Source: Rhodospirillaceae bacterium (GTDB lineage: Bacteria; Pseudomonadota; Alphaproteobacteria; TMED109). From it: DNA of 64,000 bases. The position numbers and the translations under genes are program-made. Positions 27,006 through 36,725 of the stretch are shown in pieces (position 1 is the stretch's first letter; each line of letters opens with the position of its first letter). The notes beneath the pieces were generated by a model. It was given only the letters and a program-made list of their open reading frames with translations, was not told the DNA's origin and did not search any database. Location: NCBI GenBank assembly GCA_902571315.1, contig CACGBM010000004.1, positions 1-64,000 on the forward strand, read 5' to 3'.

Positions 27006-27923
27006 ATGATGAATAAAAAACTATTTTTAAACAAAAATTTTACTAGTAATGGTAAACCAAGAGCCTACATAGAACTTAAGAAAATTGAAACCCTCTGGTT
27101 TAATACTGGAACTCTTTGTAATCTTCATTGCAATGATTGTTATATTGAATCATCTCCTACCAATAAAAGCTTGCAATATATCAACCTTATAGAAGTTAAA
27201 AAGTATATAAAAGAAATTAAAAAAAATAATATTGGTACAAAACTGATTGGTTTAACTGGTGGAGAACCATTTATGAATCCTTACATTATGGATATACTAA
27301 AATATTTATTAAAAAATAACTTTAAAGTTTTAGTATTATCCAATGGAATGAGACCCATAGAATTGAAATTTAAAAAATTACTCACTTTATCTAATTTGAA
27401 TAATTTAACTATAAGAATATCCATTGATCATTTTAAAAAAAAATATCATGAAAATATAAGAGGTTATAATACATGGGAAAAAGTGATGAAAAACATAATC
27501 TGGTTGAATAATAATGGTTTTAACTTAAACATAGCGTCAAAAGTAAAGTTTGATGAGTCAGAAAAAAGTATAAGAGATGGCTTTCATAAACTTTTCAAAA
27601 AAATTAAATTAAATATTGATTCTTATAATAAGAATGACTTAATTATTTTTCCGGTAATGAATTATGAAAAAGCCTCAACTGAAATAACTCAAGATTGTTG
27701 GAAAATTTTAAATAAAAATCCAGAAAGCATTATGTGCTCCAATTCACGTATGATAATAAAAAGAAAAAATGAAAAAAATACTAAAGTATACCCTTGCACT
27801 TTAATAACAAAAGATAAAGAATTTGAATTAGGTAGTGATTTAGTTACAGCAAATAAAAAAGTTTTTTTAAACCATCCTTTTTGTTCACAATTTTGTGTTT
27901 TAGGTAATTCTAGTTGTAGTTAA
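27006..27923 (+). CDS. Radical SAM protein with extra C-terminal cysteines
   Basis: 305 residues. The SAM-cluster motif is CNLHCNDC (Cys38, Cys42, Cys45), followed by the GGEPF motif in GLTGGEPFMNP (SAM binding). The C-terminal third holds further Cys residues (MCSNS, YPCTLI, FCSQFC, SSCS), the layout of a twitch/SPASM-type auxiliary cluster domain. Such enzymes modify peptides, proteins or small molecules. No peptide-precursor gene is visible nearby. The gene abuts trkH with no gap. The substrate is unknown. Confidence 0.75.
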   Translation: MMNKKLFLNKNFTSNGKPRAYIELKKIETLWFNTGTLCNLHCNDCYIESSPTNKSLQYINLIEVKKYIKEIKKNNIGTKLIGLTGGEPFMNPYIMDILKYLLKNNFKVLVLSNGMRPIELKFKKLLTLSNLNNLTIRISIDHFKKKYHENIRGYNTWEKVMKNIIWLNNNGFNLNIASKVKFDESEKSIRDGFHKLFKKIKLNIDSYNKNDLIIFPVMNYEKASTEITQDCWKILNKNPESIMCSNSRMIIKRKNEKNTKVYPCTLITKDKEFELGSDLVTANKKVFLNHPFCSQFCVLGNSSCS

Positions 27924-29369
27924 ATGATTAACTTAAGAATAGTTCTATTCTTTTTAGGTATCTTAATTACTTCATTAGGTTTAGCTATGATACTACCTTT
28001 ACTAGTAGAAATTAAATTTTCTAAAATTAATACATCAAACTTTTTAATTTCTACTTTAATAACACTATTTTTAGGAATAACCTTAATTCTTGCTTTTAAT
28101 AAGAAAGAAAAAATAGTTAATGTAAAAGATACTATATTAATTACTACTCTTTCATGGCCATTAATGATCATTTTATCAAGTTTACCATTTTATTTAGATG
28201 TCAATTGCGAGCACTTTATTGATGCTATTTTTGAGGCTACTTCTGGTTTAACTACCACTGGAGCAACTGTATTTAAAAATGTGGAAAATTTATCCTCTGG
28301 AGTTTTGATATGGAGAGCCTTACTGCAATGGTTAGGAGGGTTAGGTATAATTATTTTCGCTATAGCAATTATTCCCATATTCAATATTGGCGGCATAAAA
28401 CTATTTACACAAGATTGGAGTGAAAAACCAAAAGATCTTCATTATAGGCCTAAAGAGATTGCTAAATTATTAGGAGGCATTTATGTATCTTTTACTTTTA
28501 TTATTTTAATTTTTTTATATATAAGTGGAATGAGTTTTTTTGATGCCTTTAATCATGCATTAACAACTGTGGCAACAGGAGGCTTCTCTACAAAATCATC
28601 TTCTGTTGGATACTACAATAATTTTTTTACTGAAATAATAATAATAATTGGAATGCTAACAGCTAGTCTGCCCTTTACACTGTATATATCATGTTTCAGA
28701 AAAAATATTTCAATTCTTTTTGATAGTCAGGTATTGTTATTTCTTTTCCTAATAATATTTTTTGTTTTGTCTATGACACTTTGGCTTCACCTTACTAATA
28801 GTATAAATATATTTTTAGCATTAAGATTGTCGTTATTTAACAGTATATCTATTATGACAGGCACTGGATATTCAACAGAAAATTTTTCAGATTGGGGATA
28901 TTTTGCAAATACTTTGTTTTTAATAATGATGTTAATAGGAGGCTGCTCGGGCTCTACTACTGGAGGTTTGAAAATATTTAGAATTCAAATACTTTGGGCA
29001 CTGGTTATCAAAGAATTTAAAACTATAAGATCCCCAAGAGCAATTAGTAATATAAATTTAAAAAATATAACTATTAATGAAAACATTATAAATTCTGTAA
29101 TGATAATTTTTTTTTGTTTCATCTTTAGTGTATTTTTTATTTCGAGTGTTTTTATGTTTTATGATTATGATTTTATTACCTCTATATCAGCTGCTATTAC
29201 CTCAGTTTCTGTGGTTGGTCCAGGTCTAGGGAATATAATTGGTCCAGAAGAAAGCTTTGCTCAGTTACCTCATGTTTTAAAACTATTATTATCTTTTGGA
29301 ATGATTTTGGGTAGATTAGAGTACTTAGCATTTTTGATCATTTTAGCCCCAAAATTTTGGCATAAATAA
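27924..29369 (+). CDS. trkH: Potassium uptake protein TrkH
   Basis: The potassium-conducting membrane subunit of the Trk system, with four pore-like repeats. The 481-residue protein has the filter-like segments ATSGLTTTGATVF, TTVATGGFSTKS, IMTGTGYST and, in the fourth repeat, SAAITSVSVVGPGLGN; the RALLQWLGGLGIIIFAIAI and GGCSGSTTGGLKIFR regions are typical. The start codon directly follows the radical SAM stop, so translation is coupled. The regulatory partner TrkA is not in the window. Its last 27 bases overlap the convergent RND gene. Confidence 0.93.
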   Translation: MINLRIVLFFLGILITSLGLAMILPLLVEIKFSKINTSNFLISTLITLFLGITLILAFNKKEKIVNVKDTILITTLSWPLMIILSSLPFYLDVNCEHFIDAIFEATSGLTTTGATVFKNVENLSSGVLIWRALLQWLGGLGIIIFAIAIIPIFNIGGIKLFTQDWSEKPKDLHYRPKEIAKLLGGIYVSFTFIILIFLYISGMSFFDAFNHALTTVATGGFSTKSSSVGYYNNFFTEIIIIIGMLTASLPFTLYISCFRKNISILFDSQVLLFLFLIIFFVLSMTLWLHLTNSINIFLALRLSLFNSISIMTGTGYSTENFSDWGYFANTLFLIMMLIGGCSGSTTGGLKIFRIQILWALVIKEFKTIRSPRAISNINLKNITINENIINSVMIIFFCFIFSVFFISSVFMFYDYDFITSISAAITSVSVVGPGLGNIIGPEESFAQLPHVLKLLLSFGMILGRLEYLAFLIILAPKFWHK

Positions 29370-32300
29370 AATTTTTTTCAAATCTAATCCAATTTTTAAA
29401 ATTACTGGAATAAATATTAAAACCAATAATGTTGAGGAAAGCAAACCGAACACTAAAGTAATCGCCATTGGCTTGAGAAATTGAGCTTGTACACTTCCTT
29501 CAAATAATAATGGTGTTAATCCACCTATAGTAGTTAAAGACGTTAACATAACCGCTCTTAATCTTTCTTGAGCACCAGTTATTATTGCACTATCTATCTC
29601 AATTCCTTTTTCTATTTTTTCATAAATATTAGCTACCATAATAATAGAATCATTAATTACAATTCCTGATAAACCAAAAATTGCTACTAAAGATAGTATT
29701 GTAATATCAAATCCTGTAATCCAATGTCCTCCTATCACTCCAATCAAAGTAAATGGAATAATTGACATAATTGAAAATGGTAAAAAATAGGATTGAAAAA
29801 TAAATGCTAATATTATGTATATTACGCCTATTGCCAACAACCCTCCCCTTTTCATGTCATCAAAAGTTTCTTTTTGCTCTTCAGCTCTTCCAGCTAAGTA
29901 CCACTCTAAATTAAATTTATTATCTAATTTTTTCAAAATATTTACTTTAATTTCTTTCATAATGTCGTCAGGATTAACAATTCTTTCATTTATTTCTCCA
30001 GTAATCGAAACCTCTCTATAGCCATTATTTCTTTTTATGGTAGAAAAGCTCTGATTTTTTTTCATATTAATTATTTCTGAAATAGGGATAAGTTTTCCAT
30101 TAGGTGATAAAACAAGGTGCGTATTAAAAGTATTCATATTCATAGCATTAAGATCATTTCTTACTATAATTTCTATTTCATCTTTACCTCTAAAAAATTT
30201 AGTAACCGATACTCCATCAAATATAGCTTTAATTTTTTTTGCCAAATAATTACTATTAAAATCTAAACTCTCTCCTTTTTCTGTTAAGGTAAACTCAATT
30301 TCTCTTTTTCCAATTGGAAGATTATCTTTTATGTCAGAAACACCTTTTAACTTTAATAGCTCACTTTGAACAAAACTAGAGGCTTGTTTTAATTTATCAA
30401 GACTAGCATTTTGTGATCTTATTCTTATATCAATATCTAGACCAGGAGGTCCACCTTTTCTTTCTAAAATTGTGAAATTATTTAAACCTGTGGGCAAATC
30501 GATATGTTCTTTCCACTCTTTTATTAATTCATTAGTTTTTTTTTCTCTTTTTTCAGGACTAACTAATTCTACTATCATTCCTCCTACATGATCTCCGAAC
30601 TCTTTAGTAGAAATTCTACTCCCCCACATAGGCTTTCCTACAATAGCATAGGTTGTTTTGACAATTTTGGTTTTATCTATTTCTTTTAATGCCATTTCCA
30701 AATTTTTTGTAAACTCTATTGTATTACTTTTTAAAGTTCCTGGTGAAAAACTAAAATTTACAAGTATAATTTGACTTTCTGGAGTAGGAAAAAAATAAAA
30801 TTTAACGTGTGATAATTTCAATAATGAAAAAGATATTATAAGTAGGCATATTGTGGCAAATAATGTTTTATATTTATGTTTCATAGAAATTATTAAAAGA
30901 TTTAGAAAAGTTTTTGTTTTAAATCTTTCAAGATATTTATTAAGATTTATTCTTTTTCTTCTGTTTTTTGCCTCTTCAATCAATGCCATTTTTATATGAC
31001 CAGGAAGAACAAAAAAGCATTCGAACAGGCTTGCTATTATTACACTTATTACTACTAAAGGAATAGCCTCTATTACCTGACCTATGACTCCTGAAATTAA
31101 AAAAACTGGTGCAAACCCCGCTATAGTTGTTAAAGAAGCAGCAGTTACGGGACCTAGCATTCTTGTTGCCCCAACATAAGCTGCCTCAGATGCGCTTTTC
31201 CCTAACTCACTTTGAAATTCTATATGCTCTGCTACCACTATTGAGTCATCAACAATAATACCAAGCATCATGATAAGAGCAAATAAACTAATCATATTTA
31301 TAGACTGTCCAGTTAGTAACATGATTGCTAATGTAACAGAAATTGCTGCTGGTATACCTATTGCAACCCAGATAACAACTCTTAATTTTAAAAATAAAAA
31401 TAATATTAATAACACTAATACCAACCCACCTAATCCATTCTTTAGAAGTAAATTAATTCTATCTCTAATTAATTGCGATGATAGGTCATATATTTGAATA
31501 TTAATGTTAGTGTTAAGTTCAGCCTTAAATGCATCTACAGTTCTCTCTAAAATTTTTGTATTCTCAAGAACATCACTTCCAAGAGATCTAAATATTTTTA
31601 ACGTTATAGCTTTTTGTCCATTACTGAACCCTTGACTGTCTTTTTCATTGAAGTTTTCATATACCTTAGCTATATCTTTAATTTTTACCTTTCCACCCTC
31701 TTTATTAATTATCTCTATATTTTCTATATCTAAAACTTTATCTTTCTTACTAAATGTTCTTAGTTGTAGTGTAGTACCATTTTGAAATATTCCAGACGGA
31801 ATGTTTTTAATTTCTGGTTTTACTCTTAAAGCGACTTCTTCTGGATCTAATTTATTAGACAAAAGAGAAATAGGGTCCAAATCAATATAAATAATTTGCT
31901 TTCTAAAACCGTCTATTTCTATTTTATCTATTCCTTTATTAAGTAATTTGTCTCTTAAATCGCTAGCAATTTTTTTTAATTGAATTTCGTTAGAAGTTCC
32001 ATTAATTAGAACTAAACCTATTTGTTCGTAAGGAGTTATAAGTTTAATAACTGGTGTTTCTGAGTCTTGAGGAAAAGTACTAATAGCATTAATTTCTCTT
32101 TCAACTTCGATTAAAGCATTTTTCATGTCAGTATTAGTTACATATTCTAAGATCACATTCGCTTGTCCTTGTCTAGCAGTAGACCTAGTACTTTTAACCT
32201 TATCTAAATATCTTACCTTACTTTCTAGAGGTTTAATTATGGAGTCCTCTATGTCTTTAGTACTGGCTCCTGTCCACTTTATGGTAATAGATATATAGTC

Positions 32301-32432
32301 TATTGAGTAGTTAGGAAAAAACTGAGTATTTAATTGTTTAGCAGCAAAAAGACCTAAAAATATCATTAACATTAAAAATAAGTTAGGAGCTGTTTTATGC
32401 TTAAGTATACTTGATATTATATTTGAGTCCAT
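29343..32432 (-). CDS. RND-family efflux transporter permease (AcrB/HAE1-like)
   Basis: An inner-membrane proton antiporter of 1029 residues, the usual size, with 12 helices and two large periplasmic loops. Motifs include LDKVKSTRSTARQGQANVIL in the porter domain, MLGIIVDDSIVVAEHIE in helix 4 (the proton-relay Asp pair) and the mirrored IFGLSGIVINDSIIMVANIY in helix 10. It resembles the less-characterised RND branch with shorter porter loops. It works with the adaptor at 32435, two bases upstream. No outer-membrane channel gene is adjacent. Its cargo is unknown. Confidence 0.9.
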   Translation of the reverse strand: MDSNIISSILKHKTAPNLFLMLMIFLGLFAAKQLNTQFFPNYSIDYISITIKWTGASTKDIEDSIIKPLESKVRYLDKVKSTRSTARQGQANVILEYVTNTDMKNALIEVEREINAISTFPQDSETPVIKLITPYEQIGLVLINGTSNEIQLKKIASDLRDKLLNKGIDKIEIDGFRKQIIYIDLDPISLLSNKLDPEEVALRVKPEIKNIPSGIFQNGTTLQLRTFSKKDKVLDIENIEIINKEGGKVKIKDIAKVYENFNEKDSQGFSNGQKAITLKIFRSLGSDVLENTKILERTVDAFKAELNTNINIQIYDLSSQLIRDRINLLLKNGLGGLVLVLLILFLFLKLRVVIWVAIGIPAAISVTLAIMLLTGQSINMISLFALIMMLGIIVDDSIVVAEHIEFQSELGKSASEAAYVGATRMLGPVTAASLTTIAGFAPVFLISGVIGQVIEAIPLVVISVIIASLFECFFVLPGHIKMALIEEAKNRRKRINLNKYLERFKTKTFLNLLIISMKHKYKTLFATICLLIISFSLLKLSHVKFYFFPTPESQIILVNFSFSPGTLKSNTIEFTKNLEMALKEIDKTKIVKTTYAIVGKPMWGSRISTKEFGDHVGGMIVELVSPEKREKKTNELIKEWKEHIDLPTGLNNFTILERKGGPPGLDIDIRIRSQNASLDKLKQASSFVQSELLKLKGVSDIKDNLPIGKREIEFTLTEKGESLDFNSNYLAKKIKAIFDGVSVTKFFRGKDEIEIIVRNDLNAMNMNTFNTHLVLSPNGKLIPISEIINMKKNQSFSTIKRNNGYREVSITGEINERIVNPDDIMKEIKVNILKKLDNKFNLEWYLAGRAEEQKETFDDMKRGGLLAIGVIYIILAFIFQSYFLPFSIMSIIPFTLIGVIGGHWITGFDITILSLVAIFGLSGIVINDSIIMVANIYEKIEKGIEIDSAIITGAQERLRAVMLTSLTTIGGLTPLLFEGSVQAQFLKPMAITLVFGLLSSTLLVLIFIPVILKIGLDLKKILFMPKFWG

Positions 32433-32434
32433 TT

Positions 32435-33634
32435 TCAGTTTTTAGAAATTATTTTTTTGAAAAAATTTAAGTTATTTATTCTAGTTAAAATTATATTTTT
32501 ATTGTTTAAATTTTCCCCTGTAATAATGACTTTTTCCTTATAAAAGCCCTCTACATTTATTTTTTTTCTTACAGCTGAATTATTTTCTAAAACATATATA
32601 AATGTATCTTCATAAATACTATTTTCATCAACTAAAAATGATTTTTGAATAGTAATGCCTTGAATAACAACCTCTACAAATACTCCTGGTTTTATGGGAT
32701 CACTCTCAGAAATTTTTTCAAGCTTAGCCTTAATATTTAGGCCTGCCCTCTCTTTATTGATAGCACTGTCTATGTAAAAAACCTTTGCTAAGTAGTTTTT
32801 TTTAAAATTAGATTTTTTCCATAACACTCTGGCATCTTGGCCCAATATATTGCTAATATGTGTATAAGTGTTTTCTCCTACAAAAAACTGTACATTCAGT
32901 GCTGCAGTATTCATAAACTTTCCTAATACTTTTCCAGCAACTAACTCTAAACCAATTTCTATAAGATTATTATCTAGTTTACCAGAAAAGGGTGCTCTAT
33001 AAATAGTATCTCTGAGATTACGCTTGGCTAGCTTTACTTGAGTTTCGGCTATTTTTATGTTCGAAATTATAGTCTGTATATTTGATTCAAGATCCAAAAC
33101 CTTAGCGTTGTTAATTGATAATTCTGTAGCTGCGTCCTCTAAGTTTTTTTTTGTTACTATATCTCCTACTAGCTTACTCTTTCTTTCATAATTTTTTTTG
33201 CTAAGAGTTTTTTGCTTTTTAATTTCGTTAAATATTAAATTTTTAGACTGTAACTCATTTCTTAACTCTTCGAGTTCAGATTTTTTTTTTATTAATTCTT
33301 GTTGATAATTAAATGGATCAAGTTCAAAAATTTTTTCTCCTTCCTCAAAATAGTCATTTGACAAAACCTTTGGAGAGACATTTACGATTTTACCCGATAG
33401 TTTAGATATAACATCTACCTGATTTTGCGCTTGGATATTACCATAAAATAAATATTCAGGACTATGATTTTTTAAAATTATTTTTTCTGTTTTTACCAAA
33501 AAAGAATCAATATTATCTTCTTGTAAAGCTTTATCTTTGCTTGTAATTTTCAAAATTAATAAAGAAAAAAAAGCGATAAAAAATATAATTAAAAATCCTT
33601 TTACATTTGGTATTTTATTTTTCATAAAACTCAT
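32435..33634 (-). CDS. RND efflux periplasmic adaptor (membrane fusion protein)
   Basis: A 399-residue adaptor linking the RND pump to an outer-membrane channel. An N-terminal hydrophobic segment (about 11-29) anchors or exports it. Two lipoyl half-motifs follow: GNIQAQNQVDVISKLSGKIV and YRAPFSGKLDNNLIEIGLEL. They flank a predicted coiled-coil hairpin (about 110-205) rich in Lys, Glu and Leu. The C-terminal part forms the beta-barrel and membrane-proximal domains. It starts six bases after plsC. An efflux role is supported by the adjacent permease. Confidence 0.87.
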   Translation of the reverse strand: MSFMKNKIPNVKGFLIIFFIAFFSLLILKITSKDKALQEDNIDSFLVKTEKIILKNHSPEYLFYGNIQAQNQVDVISKLSGKIVNVSPKVLSNDYFEEGEKIFELDPFNYQQELIKKKSELEELRNELQSKNLIFNEIKKQKTLSKKNYERKSKLVGDIVTKKNLEDAATELSINNAKVLDLESNIQTIISNIKIAETQVKLAKRNLRDTIYRAPFSGKLDNNLIEIGLELVAGKVLGKFMNTAALNVQFFVGENTYTHISNILGQDARVLWKKSNFKKNYLAKVFYIDSAINKERAGLNIKAKLEKISESDPIKPGVFVEVVIQGITIQKSFLVDENSIYEDTFIYVLENNSAVRKKINVEGFYKEKVIITGENLNNKNIILTRINNLNFFKKIISKN

Positions 33635-33640
33635 TATTTT

Positions 33641-34324
33641 TTAAATACTATCTTCTAAACATTTCTTAAGTAATTCTTTAAATTTTTTTTTTGTAAATCC
33701 ATATGGTATTGGTTTTAAAGATTTAATAAAAATATTTTTTTTTTTTATTTTAAAACTATTTTTGGGCCAGGTACCACCAGAATTTATGTAAACAGGATAT
33801 ACAGGTTTTTTTAAATAATCTTGAATTAAGAAAACCCCAGGTTTCATATCTCCTATTTTATTAGCCGGTTGTCTTGTACCTTCAGGAAAAATTACAACTT
33901 TATAGTTTTTTTTAATAAGATGTTTAATATTTTTTGAAATTTTTCTGACTGATTCTATTTTTTTTTTTCTATTTATATAAATATTACCTAATCTAACAGC
34001 ATACCAGCCATAAATAGGAATAAAAATTAATTCTTTCTTTATTACATATATCGTTTTATCAAAAGCAGCTAAAAAAAAAATGGTATCAAATGCTGATTGA
34101 TGATTGGCAGCTATTACCTGCCCTTTATTATCCTTCAAAAAATTATTTTCAAAAACTATTTTTATGTTCAAAATTTTTTTAAGAAAAAAAATTATACTTT
34201 TAGACCAAGCACGTACAGTTCTTCTTGTAAGGTTTCTGGAAATCAAAACTGGTAATAAAAATAACCCAAAAAATAAGATTGAAAAATAAAAAATAAAATT
34301 GAATAAAAAAACTTTCAGCAACAT
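33641..34324 (-). CDS. plsC: 1-acyl-sn-glycerol-3-phosphate acyltransferase
   Basis: Acylates lysophosphatidic acid to phosphatidic acid at the inner membrane. The 227-residue protein has an N-terminal hydrophobic helix, the catalytic NHQSAFD (HX4D), the second-block RLGNIYINR and the substrate motif VVIFPEGTRQ. The order ftsE, ftsX, DUF218, plsC recurs in Alphaproteobacteria and is seen here with gaps of ten, minus four and five bases, suggesting a single transcript. Confidence 0.9.
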   Translation of the reverse strand: MLLKVFLFNFIFYFSILFFGLFLLPVLISRNLTRRTVRAWSKSIIFFLKKILNIKIVFENNFLKDNKGQVIAANHQSAFDTIFFLAAFDKTIYVIKKELIFIPIYGWYAVRLGNIYINRKKKIESVRKISKNIKHLIKKNYKVVIFPEGTRQPANKIGDMKPGVFLIQDYLKKPVYPVYINSGGTWPKNSFKIKKKNIFIKSLKPIPYGFTKKKFKELLKKCLEDSI

Positions 34325-34329
34325 AGTGA

Positions 34330-34890
34330 TTATTTAAGTAATAAAATTAAATGTGATAACAAGTATTTAATATATTCCTCTACTAAAAAAAAGTAATAAA
34401 ATATATTTTCTTTAAAAGAATTCTTGTTTGATAAAATTTTTTTTACTGGATATGGATAGAAATTAACAGCTGGTGTCAATGATTGTATTAAAAGCATACT
34501 TCTGGGTATGTGGTAATATGAGGTAATAATTGATACATTTTTTAAATTATTTTTTCTTATCCACTTATTTATTAGTTTGGCATTTTGATATGTGCTTTCT
34601 GACTCTTTATCTATTGTAATGTTATACGAGTTTTTTAAATCATCAGGTACTATACTTTTGTCAGATACCTTTTTATCAACTCCAGAAATTATCAATTGTA
34701 AACCATTGTTTTTATAAAATAACTGTAAACCTAGGTTTATTCTTCCTTTTCCTCCTGTAAGTACTGCTATACCGTCAGAGATTTCGTTGAAAGATATCTC
34801 TTGATATTGAATCTTTTTAATAAAAATAAAAAAACCGTAGATTTTAAATATAATAATTATTGAAAATGTGTAAAGTACCAAGCTTCTCAT
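34330..34890 (-). CDS. YdcF/ElyC-like DUF218 membrane-anchored protein
   Basis: 186 residues. An N-terminal helix (about 3-25) anchors a DUF218 domain starting AVLTGGKGRINLGLQLF, with YQNAKLINKWIRKN and TSYYHIPRSMLLI further on. Relatives such as SanA and ElyC affect envelope integrity and peptidoglycan precursor use; their chemistry is unsettled. It overlaps ftsX by four bases. A role in envelope biogenesis is inferred from the family and the neighbours. Confidence 0.8.
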   Translation of the reverse strand: MRSLVLYTFSIIIIFKIYGFFIFIKKIQYQEISFNEISDGIAVLTGGKGRINLGLQLFYKNNGLQLIISGVDKKVSDKSIVPDDLKNSYNITIDKESESTYQNAKLINKWIRKNNLKNVSIITSYYHIPRSMLLIQSLTPAVNFYPYPVKKILSNKNSFKENIFYYFFLVEEYIKYLLSHLILLLK

Positions 34891-35693
34891 AATACATTTA
34901 ATTTCTTCATATACATTTTACATTGTATACATAAAACAAATAAAAAAATAAAATTATATATGAAATATATCACCATATAAATTTTGGAAAAGTCATCTAA
35001 CAAAAAAAGGTTAAAATAAGACTTTAGCAATATTTTAATTATAGGATAACTTGTCAAAAATACTAAATTTAATAAAAAAAAGAAACTTATATTTTGGTTT
35101 CTAATAATTATTGAGTCGTTGACTCCGAAGTATCGACTTATATTGATATAATTTTTTATTTTAGATAGGTAAATTTTAATTAGAAAAAAATTATTTAGTA
35201 AAACTATAGAAATTAAAACAGAAAAACTAAAAAAAAACAAAATAACCGTATTTGTTTTTTTATACCTTAGTTCCTTTATTAATGCTCCTCTAATAATTTT
35301 GGTAATTTTATTATTTATTAAAGCAAAATTAAACTGTTTTGACTGCTTAACTTGGACATCATAAACTTCTGGAATAACTTCATCAGATAATTTTACATTT
35401 ATTAAAAAATCAGATAATAGTTTTTTTATTTCTCTATCTTCTAATTTATTTACAGAAATTATTGAACTGTTAGCACTTAACTGGTTAAAAATAAGATCTC
35501 TTTTTTCTTCAAAGTCATCTCCTATTTTAGGTATAAAGAGCATAATTTCACTCATATTTTCATTCTTGTTTTTTTCATCAATTCTATATTGGATCAGACT
35601 AATTAATAAAACGAGAAATAAGGTATTACTAATTAAAAAATATAAATAATCTACTATTTTGTTAGGAAAAAATTTAATTTTTAAAAAGTTCAT
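34887..35693 (-). CDS. ftsX: FtsX-like cell-division permease
   Basis: 268 residues with the FtsX topology. The first helix (about 15-38) is followed by a periplasmic domain of about 130 residues and then three helices clustered in the C-terminal 110 residues. FtsX normally couples to FtsE and activates septal amidases through the periplasmic loop. Overall similarity to textbook FtsX is weak; topology and the adjacent ftsE carry the call. It is AT-rich with many Ile, Asn and Phe residues. Confidence 0.75.
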   Translation of the reverse strand: MNFLKIKFFPNKIVDYLYFLISNTLFLVLLISLIQYRIDEKNKNENMSEIMLFIPKIGDDFEEKRDLIFNQLSANSSIISVNKLEDREIKKLLSDFLINVKLSDEVIPEVYDVQVKQSKQFNFALINNKITKIIRGALIKELRYKKTNTVILFFFSFSVLISIVLLNNFFLIKIYLSKIKNYINISRYFGVNDSIIIRNQNISFFFLLNLVFLTSYPIIKILLKSYFNLFLLDDFSKIYMVIYFIYNFIFLFVLCIQCKMYMKKLNVL

Positions 35694-35703
35694 TCTCTAA
35701 AAA

Positions 35704-36360
35704 CTACCTCTCTAATAAACCTTTATTATAGATAATATATTTTTTATTAAAATTAATAGCCATATCATCAGGAGGATCACCGAAAACAATAATAGTTGTT
35801 CCTATTTTTTTTAAAGCCAGAATAAGATAATTAATTTTTTTTTGAATATTTTTGTCTATATCTTTAAAAAAGCTATCTAACAATAATATTCTTGGCCGTC
35901 CAATAATAGCTCTGGCAAACTGTGCTAATTTTAATTCTGCTATGCTTAAGTTATAAACTTTTTCCTTAATTATATTTTCTAAACTCAGCCAGGGCAAAAG
36001 TTCTTTTAGTGCCTGAGATATATCTTTATTTCTTTCGTTTTTAAGAATTAAAGGGAAAATAATATTTGTTTCTAAATCAAATTCATTAATGAAATAATTT
36101 TCCTGAAAAACAATTCCAATCTCATTATGAATACTAGATAATTCAGATCTATTTAATTTACTTATACTTTTACCTAATAAATATAAATTTCCATATGCAG
36201 GTTTGTCTAATAAGCCGATAGCTCTAGCCAGCATTGTCTTTCCTATAGAGTGCTTCCCATATATTAATACTGTACTGCCAGAAGGAATAAAAAGATTTAC
36301 ATCCTTAATTAATTTTCTTCCATTACTGCTTTCTAATGAAAAGTTTTCTAACCTAATCAA
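35704..36360 (-). CDS. ftsE: FtsE-like ATP-binding protein with degenerate catalytic motifs
   Basis: 218 residues with an ABC ATPase fold next to ftsX. Walker A is present (GKHSIGKT, about 36-43) and the Q-loop is VFQENYF. The signature LSGGE reads LSIAE, Walker B ends LLLDS where family members have LLADE, and the switch region FGDPPDD lacks the usual His. ATP binding thus seems possible, but loss of the catalytic Glu and His suggests slow or no hydrolysis. Alphaproteobacterial FtsE can be divergent, so this may be lineage-wide. It may still serve as a structural partner of FtsX. Confidence 0.8.
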   Translation of the reverse strand: MIRLENFSLESSNGRKLIKDVNLFIPSGSTVLIYGKHSIGKTMLARAIGLLDKPAYGNLYLLGKSISKLNRSELSSIHNEIGIVFQENYFINEFDLETNIIFPLILKNERNKDISQALKELLPWLSLENIIKEKVYNLSIAELKLAQFARAIIGRPRILLLDSFFKDIDKNIQKKINYLILALKKIGTTIIVFGDPPDDMAINFNKKYIIYNKGLLER

Positions 36361-36425
36361 TTATATACCTTTTTTTAAAATTAAGTATATTAATTGTAAT
36401 ATTAAAATTTATAATAGTAAAATGT

Positions 36426-36725
36426 ATGAACATACAATGCCCAAATTGTGAAACGATATTTGATCTTCCTGAACAAGTTAGCTCAAACAAAAAGTATAAA
36501 TGTAGTGTATGTAATCATATCTGGATAGAAAAAACTTATGAACATAAAGCGTTAAGTCCAAATGGGTCAGAAAAGTCTGATTTGAATAAGATAATTATAC
36601 TAAATATAACAATTTTTCTATTAGTTATAATAGTTTTTGTGTTTTTTAGAAATTATCTAGAAGATATTGACAGTAACTGGAAAAGTTTGTATCTCTTTTT
36701 CGACATGCTAATACCAATCCAATAA
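36426..36725 (+). CDS. Short zinc-ribbon (MJ0042-type) membrane protein
   Basis: 99 residues. The N-terminus is an MJ0042-type zinc ribbon, MNIQCPNCETIFDLP with a second pair in YKCSVCNHIW (Cys5, Cys8, Cys26, Cys29), followed by a polar linker and one hydrophobic helix (about 56-76). Alphaproteobacterial homologues beside ftsE are usually longer with a DUF3426-like C-terminal domain, so this is a reduced form. The role is unknown. It is divergent from ftsE and its last 18 bases overlap the convergent TIGR02302 gene. Confidence 0.7.
   Translation: MNIQCPNCETIFDLPEQVSSNKKYKCSVCNHIWIEKTYEHKALSPNGSEKSDLNKIIILNITIFLLVIIVFVFFRNYLEDIDSNWKSLYLFFDMLIPIQ

Noticed and set aside
34104-34289. Plus-strand 61-residue frame in plsC
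   Set aside because: A Lys-rich antisense reading of plsC without start signals or homology.
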